In this document: piece by piece, positions 21,819-33,641 of the stretch | Layout of the letters: each line of letters begins with the position of its first letter | Position numbering within the stretch: the stretch's first letter is position 1 | NCBI GenBank assembly: GCA_963924555.1 | Contig: OZ004583.1 | Span: 3,257,501-3,321,500, forward strand | DNA from: Crambe crambe | Lineage: Eukaryota > Porifera > Demospongiae > Poecilosclerida > Crambeidae | Length of the DNA stretch: 64,000 bases | Reading direction: 5' to 3' | The notes under the pieces: model-generated | The model's input: the letters and a program-made list of their open reading frames with translations, nothing else | Told to the model about the DNA's origin: nothing | Database searches by the model: none | Program-made: the position numbers and the translations under genes

Positions 21819-24800
21819 TTAAAGTTTTGAGTCGATACAATCTTCAAGCCTGTCATAACCATAATCCTCCTGAGTGAAGGACTTCTCTGGCTGAAAAGTA
21901 TCATCAGCTTGACTGACACTAGTAGAGACTTCTTTGGTGTATATCCTCTGGAGTTCAGTGTAAAGTTCACTTCCATGTTCAATGGAAGCTCCCAGTGTCA
22001 TGGCAACTTTGCTCCATGTGTCTCTATCAGATGGTAACCAGTTCAGAATCTGGTAATCAGGCAGCTGTAAAGACACAACTACATCGCAAAAGGACAATCT
22101 TTCACCTTCTTCTGGATTCCTGCATACAATGTATATAAATTCGGAATAGAGTGGTAATTCTAGACGCTTTAAATAAATGTTGAATTCAAAGTTGGGGGGT
22201 ATATAGCTAGCTAGCTAGCTATAATCTAGAATGATTGCATTCAAAAATAAAACTCAAAATTATAATTGAAGTGCTCAGAATTACCCTTATCATTCAAAAC
22301 TTGCTACCCCAGTTTATCCTATGGACACATCACTTACGTATGCATGGATGGCCAAAAATACCCAACTGTAGCTACTCTATGGATTTCAATATAGCTATAG
22401 CCACTCAAACGAGGGAATTTATTGATTCCCACTAAATTTTGCAAAAAATAATCATGAAAATTAATACTCCACGAAATGTTAACTCCAGCTTGCTATTATA
22501 CCAGCATCTTATCATTGTGTCGTAGATGACTCTTGGACAGCCTGGTGGGGGTGGTAACCTGTAACCAGATTCTAGCAGCTTCATAACCTATAGTGGTATT
22601 GAAGTTAGCTATTAGCTAGCTATATCATAGATATAAGAGGTTTTACGGGATTGGAAACGCCCAATGAACTGCACAACCGTAGCGCGTTGACAGATGCGCA
22701 CGCGCATGCAGCATTAATTATATTAATGGTTGTGAAAAGAGATCAATATTCACTCTTTTCAAGGCAGTTAAAGTAATGTTCTGCCTCTACAGCTCACAGA
22801 ATAGTACAAGTAAGCTAAGGGGAAGATATTGAAGAAGTGAAGAGTCAGAGAGTTGAAGTTGGAGAGTCTGAGGAAGGAAGTTATTAATTATTCATAACTT
22901 TTTTCCTTGTAATTATAACTATGAGTACCTATCATTGCTCATTATACATTAATTTTATGTGATTGATTTGAAAGAAAGGCCAGAATGACTTTTGGTATTA
23001 AAAATTAGACATAGATTCATTGTTATTAGCTACAAGTGAGCGCAAAAAATTTCTTCTAAATAAAAAGGTTAAGTAGGGATAGCTTAAAATCTAGCTGGGC
23101 TATATAATGTACTGCAGCCTCATATGAAAAAAATCCCTACTTTTACAACTGCCATAGCTAGCTATAGGTAGTGGATGTAAATGTAGGGATTGTTTTCATA
23201 TGAGGCTGCAGTAAATTATATAGCCCAGCTAGATTTTAAGCTATCCCTACTTAACCTTTTTATTTAGAAGAAATTTTTTGCGCTCACTTGTATATATACA
23301 AGTGAGCACAAAAAATTCCTTCTGAATAAAAAGGTTAAGTAGGGATGGCCTAAAATATAGCTGGGCTGTATAATGTACTGCAGCCTCATATGAAAACAAT
23401 CCCTACATTTACATCCACTACCCATAGCTAGCTATGGGCCGTTGTAAAAGTAGAGATTGTTTTCATATGAGGCTACAGTACATTATACAGCCCAGCTATA
23501 TTTTAGGCCATCCCTACTTAACCTTTTTATTCAGAAGGAATTTTTTGTGCTCACTTGTTTCTATTCTTTTTCTTAGTGCTTGAAGTTGACATACAGTCTC
23601 TGGAAGAATTATTTAGTTTTATCTAACAACAGCAATGTAAATGACATGTACATGGCATAGTGAAGTGAGCTGACTACACTACAGCCAAGTATTATAATAG
23701 TACTATAGGATGAGCATCTATACTGCAATGTAGCAAGGAGTGTCAGGAACATCATCAGACAAGAATAAATAGCGTTAGCTACTGAACTGATTAGGCTGTA
23801 CTGTACACGCGCACGTACTTATACGTGGCCCCGCCCATACGCCCCGCCCCCTACCGACGTGCGCTTCAAAATGGCGTCGAAAGATTAGCTAGTGTTCCGA
23901 GTGCTCGAATAGTGAAGTAGAGCCTTAGTCAAAACTAATAGCAAAAGATCAGCCTCTAGGTGCCGCTCTAACAGAAAGAAATAGAACAAAAGTCAATTTT
24001 AGACATCGTTTTTCTCTTATGTTAGCGAATGAATTTTTGGTTTTGGAACATTCTCCTCTCTTCTTTGTAGATGTAACAATTCACTGTAGCCTTCTGAAAA
24101 CCTGTAGAGTAAGGGTAGAAGAGAAAGAAGAGTTTTTAGTTTATACAGTCTTATGACCTTTGACCCGCCATCCCTACTTAGAGAGTGCTAGCGCACTCTC
24201 TGATAGCTAGATAATTTTGCCCCGAAGTTATCCGCCAGTTTCTGCCTCATCAGCATTATTGCAATACTTCCAGCTTTTGGCTGTTGGATTTTGACACCAT
24301 CCACCTCAAGAATTCGGCTCAGTCAGCTGTCCTGTGGACCCTATGGATATTAGGGGGGAAATATAGTAAGCTTGCCATCTCCATAGGATGACTATTGTAT
24401 AGAAAACGAATGCATCAATTCCATTTACTGTTCTATCCTTTCCCTGAAATAGCTAATATAGTTGCAATATTGTTAATCTATTTCTTGGGAGAGGGATTAC
24501 AGTTGTTTTAACACCACTTGCAAATGCTAGAGACAATATATGTCAGCTAATACAAAAATTAACATTACTATTCCATGTAGCTAAAGTTTACATGCCTTTT
24601 GATCAGAAAATGGGCAACAGCAATTGATTCCATCAAGCGTGAGAGGGAATACAGTCCCATTAACCACTACAGTTGAAGTTCTGAGCTAAAATTTATTTCA
24701 TACAGTAGATCTATGCCCTAGTGTATTATAGTATCATTGGCATAAGTCTTACCTCACGGATCTTGTCAGAACAGCAACTTTGACGAAAGTGCTGTCATTC

Positions 24801-27800
24801 AGCTGTCAATGCGCCTCGGTTGTTAGTTGCTAACGAGAGCACGTGATCCGTTTCCAATCCCGTAAACCTCTTATATCTATGGCTATATATAGCTATAATT
24901 ATATAGCTACAGTTAGCCAATCATATACATCACTGTAAAAATGAAAATGTTTACTGCACACACTGTTGTAGTGTGTGTATTGGGACAATTTAGTGTGCAG
25001 TACACACTTTCATTTTTACAATGATAATATATAGTTATATTCAAGCTATATCAAAATGCACTCTCTGATAGTGCATGCAGCCAATAATGTAGAACAGTCA
25101 AACCTCCTCATCCAACTGCCAAGTTATATGAGCACCTCCTTAATTAACATGAACTCTGATCTCAATCATGTGTATATAATTATGATAGTGCATTATGATG
25201 TCTTTGAGTATACATTGTCCTAAGTTACGTAGATGCATGCTTTCCTGCACTTTATGGTACGTACACTACCAATTATGAGCACATCAGAGTTACATGCACC
25301 CCTTGAAATCATAATAAGCTATGCAGTTCATCATATTCTCATAGGCAGAGGAACAGGGGTTGGGGACAGCCTGCAGCCAAAGCCTGATCACTAAATTTCA
25401 AACTCGCAGGGTACTTTGCCTCAGCAATGCAAAATACTTTCCTACACCATGCACTGTCTCATCACTGAACTAACATTATGATTCAGTATTTCTTGAAATG
25501 GTTTGACTCCAAGTGACCATATCTCATAGAGAACACAGCCATAACTCCAGACATCACTGGCAGTGGAGTACTTGTGGTAATGGAGAGCCTCTGGAGCTGT
25601 CCACTTCACTGGGATCTTCCCTCCATGGGACACATAGAAACTTTGTTTTTCTAACTCTCGTGATAGTCCAAAATCTGCAATCTACGTATAAACCGTCTAA
25701 GCTACAGGGAACTGTCATTTCATAATGATTACACTGTATTCAAGGTATACTTTAATTGCTGATCTGGCAAAAAAATAGCAGTAGCTACTGTAGTGCCCAG
25801 ATTTATTTCATGTGGTCCAGTGATATAATATACCTTTTTCTAATCTTTACCCACATGTAGAGCTACGTAACTTGAAAATATATTGTTGCTAGCTACTATT
25901 GCTATACCATGCAGGTACGCACTTTGCAAGTGGTTCCATCATGTGAGACTAAGATGTTCCTAGCGGCAAGGTCACGATGGACAAAAGACTTGGCTGAGAG
26001 GTACAGCATACCAAAAGCGACTTGACGAGAGAAGCTGAGCAGAGTAGGACTGAGTTCAGTGGGTACTTCATCTTCAATACTAAAACATAATAAAGGCATT
26101 CATGTTGTAGTTGCTGCATGCATGTTGCTTTCGCTGTTTAGCTATCCTTAGAACTTATGTGAGATAACTAGCTAGTATATAGTCATACCTTACTGGCCTG
26201 AATTGTATGAGATGATTCTTGAGATCTGCTTTCATGAGATTTATCACAATTCTCAACTATATTTATTGAGCAGAAAATGCATTACATGTATAATGAAATA
26301 TGCTCTTGACGATGTGGTAGCTATTATAATTATTTGGCAATATTGTGTGTCTCATCATAAGCTATAGCTACTGAGTTAGCTAGCTAGCTACATCATAAGC
26401 TTCCAAAAGATGTTTCCCTACATAAATAGCTACCCCCACTATTTCAGTTAGCTACTGTGGTATTCCTGGATGGATTACCTTGCCTTCATAGACAACTCCA
26501 AGTAATTGAATGATATTTGGATGGTTGAACTGTCCCATGATGGCGGCTTCTTGTAGGAACTTGACCCTCTCCTCTTCACTGGCTCCACTCTCCATTGACT
26601 TCACTGCCACTTCCTCCTCCACCACCTGGTCAGTCCTGCCCCCAGAATGAAGCCACACCCCTCTGTGCACCGTTCCAAAGGCACCACTTCCAAGAAACTC
26701 ATGGATCCTGCAAAGGCAAGAAATGTGGAGTCACAGCATAGCCTCATACCCTGATTTACAAGCTAACTACGTAGGGTAAAGGGTCTGGGTAGCTACAAGG
26801 CTAGAGTTTGCATGCATCTCATGGGCGTAAGAAGCAGGGGGGCTGGGGGGCTTCAGCCCCCCCCCCCCCACTCAAAATGGATAGTACCTGCACATAGGCA
26901 TTAGTATATGCAAAACAGATGCTGCATGTCAACTAAGTATTAATAACACCTACTAGCTAAGTATTAACATCACAGAATGAGATGACATTGGTTAATTAGC
27001 TAAGTATTAGTAACACCTAACTCAGCAGTTAGCTTGGCTCTACTATGGCACAGAGGAGAATTCATCACTCCAATTCAGTTCTCAAATTGATACAGGTAAC
27101 TATCGATGTAAGATTGCATATGTACATTATAAATAAAAATTATTTAGTAGGGTCAAAAATAGTGGTTCCGTGACCAACCTCTGGCTAACAAAGTTTGATG
27201 GTTTAATATTGTACTTTAGGGTATTTTAAACAAAATGAGCTCCCACGCCTCTTTTAAAAGTCCGGGGAAAGTTCGGTAGAGCCGAAAATCCAAAATGGCT
27301 ACTAGCCGACATGCGCAAAAATAAAGTAACGAAAAAAAATTCAAATAAAGGTTCTTTTTAGACTAATTTGGGGTAAAGGAATCCATTTCTGATGTTATTT
27401 TTGTGACTGGATGTTCCGTTAACCAAGAAATTCAAGTTTGGTAGCTACCGGAACAGAAAACGAGCTGTTCAATTAAAAACTTTAGCCTCGTTCTTTCAGC
27501 TGCACAGTCAGTAGTACCTTTTTTGACAGTGCATCCCTGACAGAGCTAGCTGACTTAAACCTGCACAGACTTGCACTGCTGATTCATTACCACTTAATGT
27601 CTAGCACCCATAAAAGGAATTTTTGTTCTCCATTTAAATCTTGGCTAAAAGTTACCTCCACTTCAAGTCTCCAACAAGTGTACATCACAGGGCTGCAAGT
27701 TTGGCTTCAATGCCCATGATGGTTAGTTGTTCTTAAGTTTTGCAAATATCTTTTTAGACATTATTATTTTCAGGACTATGTCTTCTACACACTTTGAGTG

Positions 27801-30800
27801 TCTTCTTCAATGTGGAAAGCCATGTGAGTCAGCTGATTCTGTTGACAACATGACTCAAGGTGCATGGGAAAAGCTTAAATTGAAGTCGCTGAACTGGAAG
27901 GGGTGTGATAGGTTTGGAAATGTGTATGATAGTGTGGATTGGGAGTGCGGACCACATGGCAAACACCTGCATGCAAGCTGTCGACTTGATATATCAAGCT
28001 CAGAGAAGCTAAAGAGATCCAAGCTTAGGCAGCAGAAGCAAGATAGAGAATCAGCATTTCATGAAGAAACCTGCCATCATGATCCGGACTTTGAGTCACC
28101 TGCACTGAAGCGTCTGAGATCAAGCACAGGTATAGTGCATGACAAAAACTTGTGTGTTTGGTGCATGAAACCTGAAGATGAAAGGCACCCTGAACAAACT
28201 GGTAGGTGGGTTCTCCTTTCTTACACCTCGGCTTGAAATGTTTTTAGAAGTCTACACCAACAAAATAGGGTCTGTGATCCTGGCACGCCATGTCAATGCT
28301 ACCACCATTATCTGCATCAATGATCCCTATGACTACGCTGAGTCCATCAAAGATGATGAGCGTGAGTTGCGTATTCAGGGCCAAGGTCCCATACCCAATG
28401 TTTATATGAAGCCAGATGACCTGTTCCCAAGGCCTGCAAATTCAAGACAATTCTCTGCAGTGCTGGCAACAAGAAACACCTCCAGGCTCTAATCAAAGCT
28501 CAGCTCTCAGAACTGTCTAAGTCCATCAGTCAGGAACTGGTCTACTCAGTGGGTGAGGACCGTGTGAGCCTGTCAACTGGCGACACCAAAGACAGCCTGA
28601 GCTTCAGTCAGGGTGAGGCCAACACTATTATGCTATCCGTTTATGCAGCTCTAAGATCATCTGGTTACAGCAATCCTGTAGTAATTGATGCAGAAGACAC
28701 AGACGTGTACATTCAGGCCGCAGCCATTTCATATGACATTCCAGGCATTCTCTACATAAAAAATAAAAAAAGCAGTTTTTTTTTCTGCAGAGGCATGTGT
28801 ACTGAAGATGTTGCCAAATGTATTATACCTTTTCATGTCTTGACTAGCTGCGATGCCAACATCTGTTTCTTTGGGCACGCTTTATGAGAAATTATCAAAA
28901 AGTACTGAGGCCTGTAGCCTCATCTCAAAGTGTGGGGAAGGCCTTCCGTTGAGTGATGATGTCTTGAATGACCTCAAGTCCTTTGTTATCTGCTACATCT
29001 ATGGAGACACACTAAGTTCCTCTCTGAATCTAGCCCGTGCAACCAAGTGGAAAAGATAAAAGAAGAAATCTTTGATGTGTTTGCTTCCTGATGACGACAG
29101 TCTTGAGCAGCATATCAAACGTGCCAACTTTTTGGCCCACATTCAGCGCCACCCTGATCTGAGGAGACACCCCTCTCCTATAGGTCATGGTTGGGAATTG
29201 GTGAATGGCTGTTGCAGACCAGTGCGCCACACAAAACCTGCCCTTCCAATTTCACTTCCAGTCCCATCAACACAACAGGATGGCTATGACTCTGACTCTG
29301 AGGCCAATTCAGAGTCTGAATCTGAAGCTGCGTCTGAATCAGAAGCTGCATCTGAATCTGAAGCTGCATCTGAATCTGATTTTGATACTGAATCTGATGA
29401 GTGGATGAACTTAGACTAAACACAACATTACATCATCATATATATGCATTACATCACTTATTGAGCAAAATTCACATTAACAGAACATCCAATCACAAAA
29501 ATAACATCAGAAATGGATTCCTTTACCCCAAATTAGTCTTAAAAAAACCGTTTTTTTTTTTTTTTTGCGCATGTCAGCTAGTAGCTATTTTGGATTTTCA
29601 GCTCTACCAAAAAACTTTCCCCGGATTTTTAAAAGAGGCGTGGGAGCTCATTTTGTTTAAAATACCCTAAAGTACAATATTAAACCATCAAACTTTGTTA
29701 GCCAGAGGTTGGTCACGAAACCACTGTTTTTGACCCTACTAATTGTATTTGCAAGTGATGATGCTGGTCCATCTTCAGAGACCTCAATCACAAGCACTGA
29801 CGCCACTGCATAGGCGGTGGAACAGGTAAGGCCAGTCAGGCCCAGGCCTGACCAATATTTTGGGAAAAACAAGATTAATTATTAAGTGGCTATCAATCAA
29901 TAATAAAATATTTTGGGATTAATTATTAAGTGGCTATCAATACATATGATGCTCAAGTATAGCAAACTGTAGAACTTCGGTGTTCTGGGGAATTATGTTT
30001 CAATTTTGGGCTTGACCAATCGAATCTTGCTTCCAACACCTCTGCACTGTTGAGCCAGTTGATGGTACACTGGTATCCAAAATGGGTGTGGTTAAGGAAA
30101 GTGGGCGTGGTCAGCTAAAATTTTTCCTGCGCGCAAGCACATGGATCAGCACACATACATCAGCCCCCCCACCAGAAAACATCTTCTTACGCCCCTGCAT
30201 CTCATGATTTTTCGTGACAAATTCAGCATGCACAATTAGCTATCTATTTACGTATACTCTGATAATGAACAAATCATGCATGCCATCGGCTCACAGTAGC
30301 TATAACCAATGATGTACATAGCTATAGTGAGCTAATAACCTTCACCTTGGGTAAATATTGTGAAGCCTTGATTATTTTGTGTAGACTTTTAGATCTTTTG
30401 TGGTGGTCACTGGCAGAGGTTCATTCATTTCAGTTTAGTCACTTCATGTCTTCTCCACACTTATAGCTAATTATTTGTGGCTAAAATTAGGTATAACTAC
30501 GTATAGCTACAGATTAAGCATGTTAAGAAAGGGCTATATAACTACTGATAAAAAATAGTGCAAGTTCTACCTGTGAATGTCACATAATTATATACATAGT
30601 TAATTACCTCAAGAACTTGATTGCTATATTTGGAACAGCCAATTTATGTAGTTGTTGTAATAGATCCTCTTCCTCGTCAGCAGGTTGGAAATAAGGCTCA
30701 TCATAATCATGTTCTCCATCCTCATTCGAAGGCACATCAATGATGCAGCCATTCAGGACAACTTCATCATTCATTTCATATCCAGGGTTTGTTTTACTGG

Positions 30801-32614
30801 TGGTTTTTTGGAATGCGTTGGGTGGAGAATATAGGGAGGTTGATGACATAGCATATCTGGACACACTGGCTTGCCTTTGCTGTATTGTATTGTATTATGG
30901 TAAATCAATCTTTGTTATAGCTATAAATATTGAGACTAATAATATTATTATACAGCTCTATGCAGCTAGCTGGTTAGAAGAATTATAATTAAAGCCTAAT
31001 ATAATGATAATTGGAAATTGTGGGGTTTATGTTACTTTCATTGTATATATACAAACTAGTAACAATGAAAATGAATGGTAAACATTAGCTACTTCTGAAT
31101 TTATAGTATGATACTTACAATTCGTTTCATTTTTGAGACTTTCCATATCGAAACTGTACATATTACTAAGCTTGCAGAGAAAATGATAGCTGCAATTGAA
31201 CTTAGCACTACTGTAACAGTTGTTGCCTTTACTGATGTAGGATGAGGTTCTGTGTGAATGATTTTATCATCACCTGTCTCATTTAATTTGTCAGCAACAT
31301 TAAATTTCACATTTCAGATAAAAGGAAGTAGCTAAAAACCTCAGAAACCCTGCTGCCCATAATATTCAAAGTGAAATTTGAATACTGTATGTAGGCTTCC
31401 CTACCATATTATGACATAATTAAGATGCAGCTGCACTGTAGCATACATCATGCAGAGCCATATAAAATTAATGCTAGGAAGAATATAAAAAATGTTGCTA
31501 GCCACAGCTAGCTACATATACACAGCAACAGCTGTACAGTATGCCCACATTTCCTGAAAAGATTCGAGATATCAAGATCTCATAGTTTCCTAAACTACAC
31601 ATATGTACATAGCCATGTTTTATGGCTAAATTCCCATGAGCTTTGGGAGACCTGATAAGCTAGCTATATGTACGTATTAAATCAGCTGTACTTAATGCCA
31701 CGCTGCCTTGTCTATTGCAAGTTAAATAATTATGCATAGTATTTTCCATATAGCAGTAATCTTCTTGCACTCATATGCAGCTAACTCAAATGGGTACACA
31801 TGTTAATTTTGAGTGAAAAAGTGTCAGATATATATGGTATACTAACGACAGGAAACTCACCTTCTAGGAAAACTTCCAGGTTAAGTCTCAAAAATCTTTC
31901 AGTAATATCTTTAAAAAGAATGTGATCAAGTGCTTCCAATCCTAATGTAGTATTGACATACAGTGCAACAAAACAATCACCAGTGTCATTTAAAAGGATT
32001 TGGGATGGATAGAGCTCTTTGATGGAGTTAATATCTTTCCATATATTACTAATTGTTTGTCTTGGTATGTCGGTAACATTGATCAAGTCCTCAGGGATAA
32101 ATGCTCCCATCCTATCTCCTTTTTGTACATTCCAATTCAGTTCATCCATTTGTGTGAGGCAACTTTTAGAAGTGCCATGGTAGAGAATAGCAGGTTCATT
32201 CACCAAAGTATATCCAGAGTCACTTGGCCTATAGAGTAACACATAGACTATAGGGCGAGCTGTTATTAAATCATGATTTAGAAGTGGTCTAAATTCTTCC
32301 CTAGTGTACCCAAAAGCACACACACGGTTAATTTTTCCATCTAGTGGAACTTGATCAGGTAACAAATATAGACCTCCAGTCTCCAAGAAATGAGCCTTAT
32401 TTCTGCTATGCTTCAGAAATAAGGTGGTGTCTATACTCCCAATCTTTCCATCAGATCCACCTAAAATTATATGTAGCCATACATTATAGTGCTCATGATA
32501 ATCATGATACTTAGGAATACCTGATTCTTGACTCATCTTTTCACAACACTTGGCAGGGAGTATACTGCACAGCACGAGGCTAGCTACAATCCAGGTTCTC
32601 ACTGATCCAGACAT
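21819..32614 (-). CDS. Receptor tyrosine kinase B (sponge-type, tandem paralogue)
   Basis: About 722 residues. Exons from the 5' end: 32521-32614, 31861-32460, 31119-31273, 30608-30879, 26479-26707, 26189-26256, 25923-26079, 25475-25681, 22502-22587, 21819-22119. The signal peptide ([20 protein letters not shown]) is followed by the same unrecognised ectodomain as RTK A ([13 protein letters not shown]-glycosylation sites). A transmembrane helix ends in WKVSKMKRI. The juxtamembrane [20 protein letters not shown] motif and an intact kinase domain follow ([36 protein letters not shown]). Exon sizes in the kinase equal those of RTK A (68, 157, 207 and 86 bp). Introns are swollen by several transposons. 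It starts about 1 kb from the 3' end of gene C. Confidence 0.9.
23031..23292. mobile_element. Foldback (hairpin) MITE, first of a pair
   Basis: Near-perfect 262 bp palindrome running from TACAAGTGAGCGC to GCGCTCACTTGTA, with arms of about 125 bp around CATAGCTAGCTATAGG. Each arm contains AAGTAGGGAT and CAGCCTCATATGAAAA. No coding capacity. A transcript would form a long hairpin. Confidence 0.88.
23297..23558. mobile_element. Foldback (hairpin) MITE, second of a pair
   Basis: A second 262 bp palindrome of the same family, 4 bp after the first and about 85-90% similar by eye (ACAAGTGAGCACAAAA to TTTTGTGCTCACTTGT). Differences in one arm are mostly matched in the other (TTCTGAATAAA and TTTATTCAGAA), so pairing is preserved. 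Confidence 0.88.
23559..24205. repeat. Dispersed repeat carrying a GC-box promoter-like segment
   Basis: Starts right after the hairpin pair with TTCTTAGTGCTTGAAGTTGA. It includes ACAACAGCAATGTAAATGAC and the GC-box stretch CCCGCCCAT..GCCCCGCCCC followed by an ATGGCGTCGAAAGAT context (ATG at 23871). It ends at a GAGAGTGC/GCACTCTC hairpin. Copies: 63008-63490 (full) and 39085-39410 (partial). The ATG frame closes within a few codons. Confidence 0.65.
24206..25474. other. RTK B intron remainder
   Basis: Contains the right part and end of the 2.25 kb element and a short hairpin at 24934-25020 (TGTAAAAATGAAAATGT mirrored). No gene recognised. A minus-strand stretch near 24230-24340 reads [10 protein letters not shown] and [14 protein letters not shown] in one frame, but it has no confirmed partners. 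Confidence 0.4.
24934..25020. repeat. Short palindromic MITE
   Basis: 87 bp inverted repeat with TGTAAAAATGAAA at the left and TTTCATTTTTACA at the right, and CACACTGTTGTAGTGTGTGT in the loop region. Confidence 0.7.
27145..29741. mobile_element. 2.6 kb element with ~270 bp terminal inverted repeats and an unusual gene
   Basis: Begins TAGTAGGGTC and ends GACCCTACTA. The inverted repeats extend to about 27418 and from about 29478, sharing AACCTCTGGCTAACAAAGTT, CAAAATGAGCTCCCACGCCT and TAATTTGGGGTAAAGGAATC. ATT directly flanks both ends and may be a 3-bp target duplication. The only gene is the degraded one at 27778-29419. No DDE transposase is recognisable. The length of the repeats and their symmetric tips argue for a DNA-level mobile unit rather than a retrocopy. 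Confidence 0.85.
27778..29419 (+). pseudogene. Degraded gene of an uncharacterised invertebrate family, possible PIN/FEN-like nuclease
   Basis: The only gene in the long-TIR element. The N-terminal part has paired Cys/His motifs ([30 protein letters not shown]). Around 28200 a 46 bp GT..AG segment may be an intron. The middle part reads [20 protein letters not shown]. Then come [25 protein letters not shown] and [18 protein letters not shown]. The end has [20 protein letters not shown] and a Ser/Glu/Asp-rich repeat tail. I recall this as a widespread but unnamed invertebrate family. The DTDV and SCD acidic motifs suggest a PIN/FEN-type fold, which is inference. Frame changes near 28432 and 28875 and a stop at 29057-29059 make this copy a pseudogene. 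Confidence 0.7.
29809..30044. mobile_element. hAT-like MITE with 5-bp target duplication (nested)
   Basis: 236 bp, ends CATAGGCGGTGGAAC and TTCCAACACCTCTG, flanked by CACTG at 29804-29808 and 30045-30049. It is inserted in the right portion of the outer MITE at 26820-30197. Confidence 0.7.
32461..32520 (-). other. 60-bp in-frame intron of RTK B
   Basis: Starts GTATTCCTAAG and ends ATATAATTTTAG on the minus strand. Its length is a multiple of three and it has no stop, so exon 1 and exon 2 also read through. The paralogue RTK A splices at the same place and phase (long intron between 20595 and 20051), which argues that it is a real intron. Retention would add 20 residues before the ectodomain. 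Confidence 0.75.
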
Positions 32615-33641
32615 TTTAATTGCTCTGATATAGCTAGAACTATACGGATACTCTAAGGAGTACTGAACCTAATTATCAATAAATTTAATGTGTCTGCAAA
32701 ATTAATTCTAGAAGACTAGCTATAGTTTGCTTGTAAATTGAAAATTATTGTAAATTGTAAATTGAAATTTGTCAACAAAACTATGAATCCTTGATCTGAC
32801 CTACAGTCAGTTCTTTGTAGGTCACCAGCCAGTTCTAGTGATCTGCAACTTAGCCAGACTTTAGTTAGCAAGGCAAAGGACAGCCTTGATATATAATAGT
32901 AGATTCAGATTCAGTGCCTTACCTTATATGCATGCCTACACATGTGATCTTTAGTGGCAGATCTCAACCTCAGTGGGAGACATACATTAGCCTCGGCCTC
33001 AGGCACTCTTTTGTGACCTGTCTTGTATGCGTTAGCCTCAGAATTCTGAGGCTTCCTTATATTCCTCGTACACTCTCTGTAAATGGATGTTTATTCATGA
33101 AAAAATAATCTGAGCACCAAACAAATAAAAGACAGCATATTAAGTACTGCAGTAGCGAATGGTATGGAAAAACTGGACAAAAACAATAAAGAAAAGGAGA
33201 AAGGAATCTCACTCAGTAAACTTTCAGGTTATTACCTGTATACTACACGTATGTGCAAACAATTGATACCAGGCTCTATTTTCAATAGAGCCTGGGGACG
33301 AGGCATATACCGTGAGCACTAGAATTGCTTGTTACTATGCAGACTCTTTGTATGTAAGTTCACTACTCTTTTGACTATGAACCAATAGCTATGCATCTTC
33401 CCGTTGCAATGGTGATAACCCCATTGCTATCACCTTTATGCAAGGACTCTGTAATTTTGTAGTGAAAATGATTATATCACCCTCCCTCCTGTGTGGTGCA
33501 CAGCCTCTGGTAAAAATTTTGGATGAGAAAAATTAATAATCGATAATGACTTAAAAGCATGACTGTGATACAATTATCAATGTATTCATAATAGGTAGCA
33601 ATACTATGGAAGTTAAAACGTGGGAAGAATTAGCTAATCAA
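32615..33641. other. Intergenic region between gene C and RTK B
   Basis: About 1 kb, containing the putative RTK B promoter and the 3' flank of gene C. A relic of the CCAGGCCCG-type MITE lies near 33265-33305. The open frame 32914-33108 shows no similarity I can name. Confidence 0.5.

Larger units (their letters stand above)
22627..24880. mobile_element. Non-autonomous element with ~32 bp inverted ends in an RTK B intron
   Basis: Left end TAGATATAAGAGG then ACGGGATTGGAAACG. Right end CGTTTCCAATCCCGT then CCTCTTATATCTA. The ends are inverted over about 32 bp and TA flanks the core. The 2.25 kb interior has no transposase. It carries two adjacent hairpin MITEs and a promoter-bearing dispersed repeat, so it is either a composite or a heavily invaded element. 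Confidence 0.65.
26820..30197. mobile_element. hAT-like MITE opened by nested insertions
   Basis: Ends CATGGGCGTAAGAAG (left) and CTTCTTACGCCCCTG (right), flanked by CATCT at 26815-26819 and 30198-30202. Without its two inner insertions it would be about 0.55 kb. It lies in the RTK B intron between the juxtamembrane and kinase-start exons. Poly-C runs lie close to both ends. Confidence 0.75.

Noticed and set aside
29178..29423. Gln/Leu-rich and Asn/Leu-rich frames opposite or beside the acidic tail
   Set aside because: They come from the Ser/Glu repeat DNA of the element's gene read in other frames.
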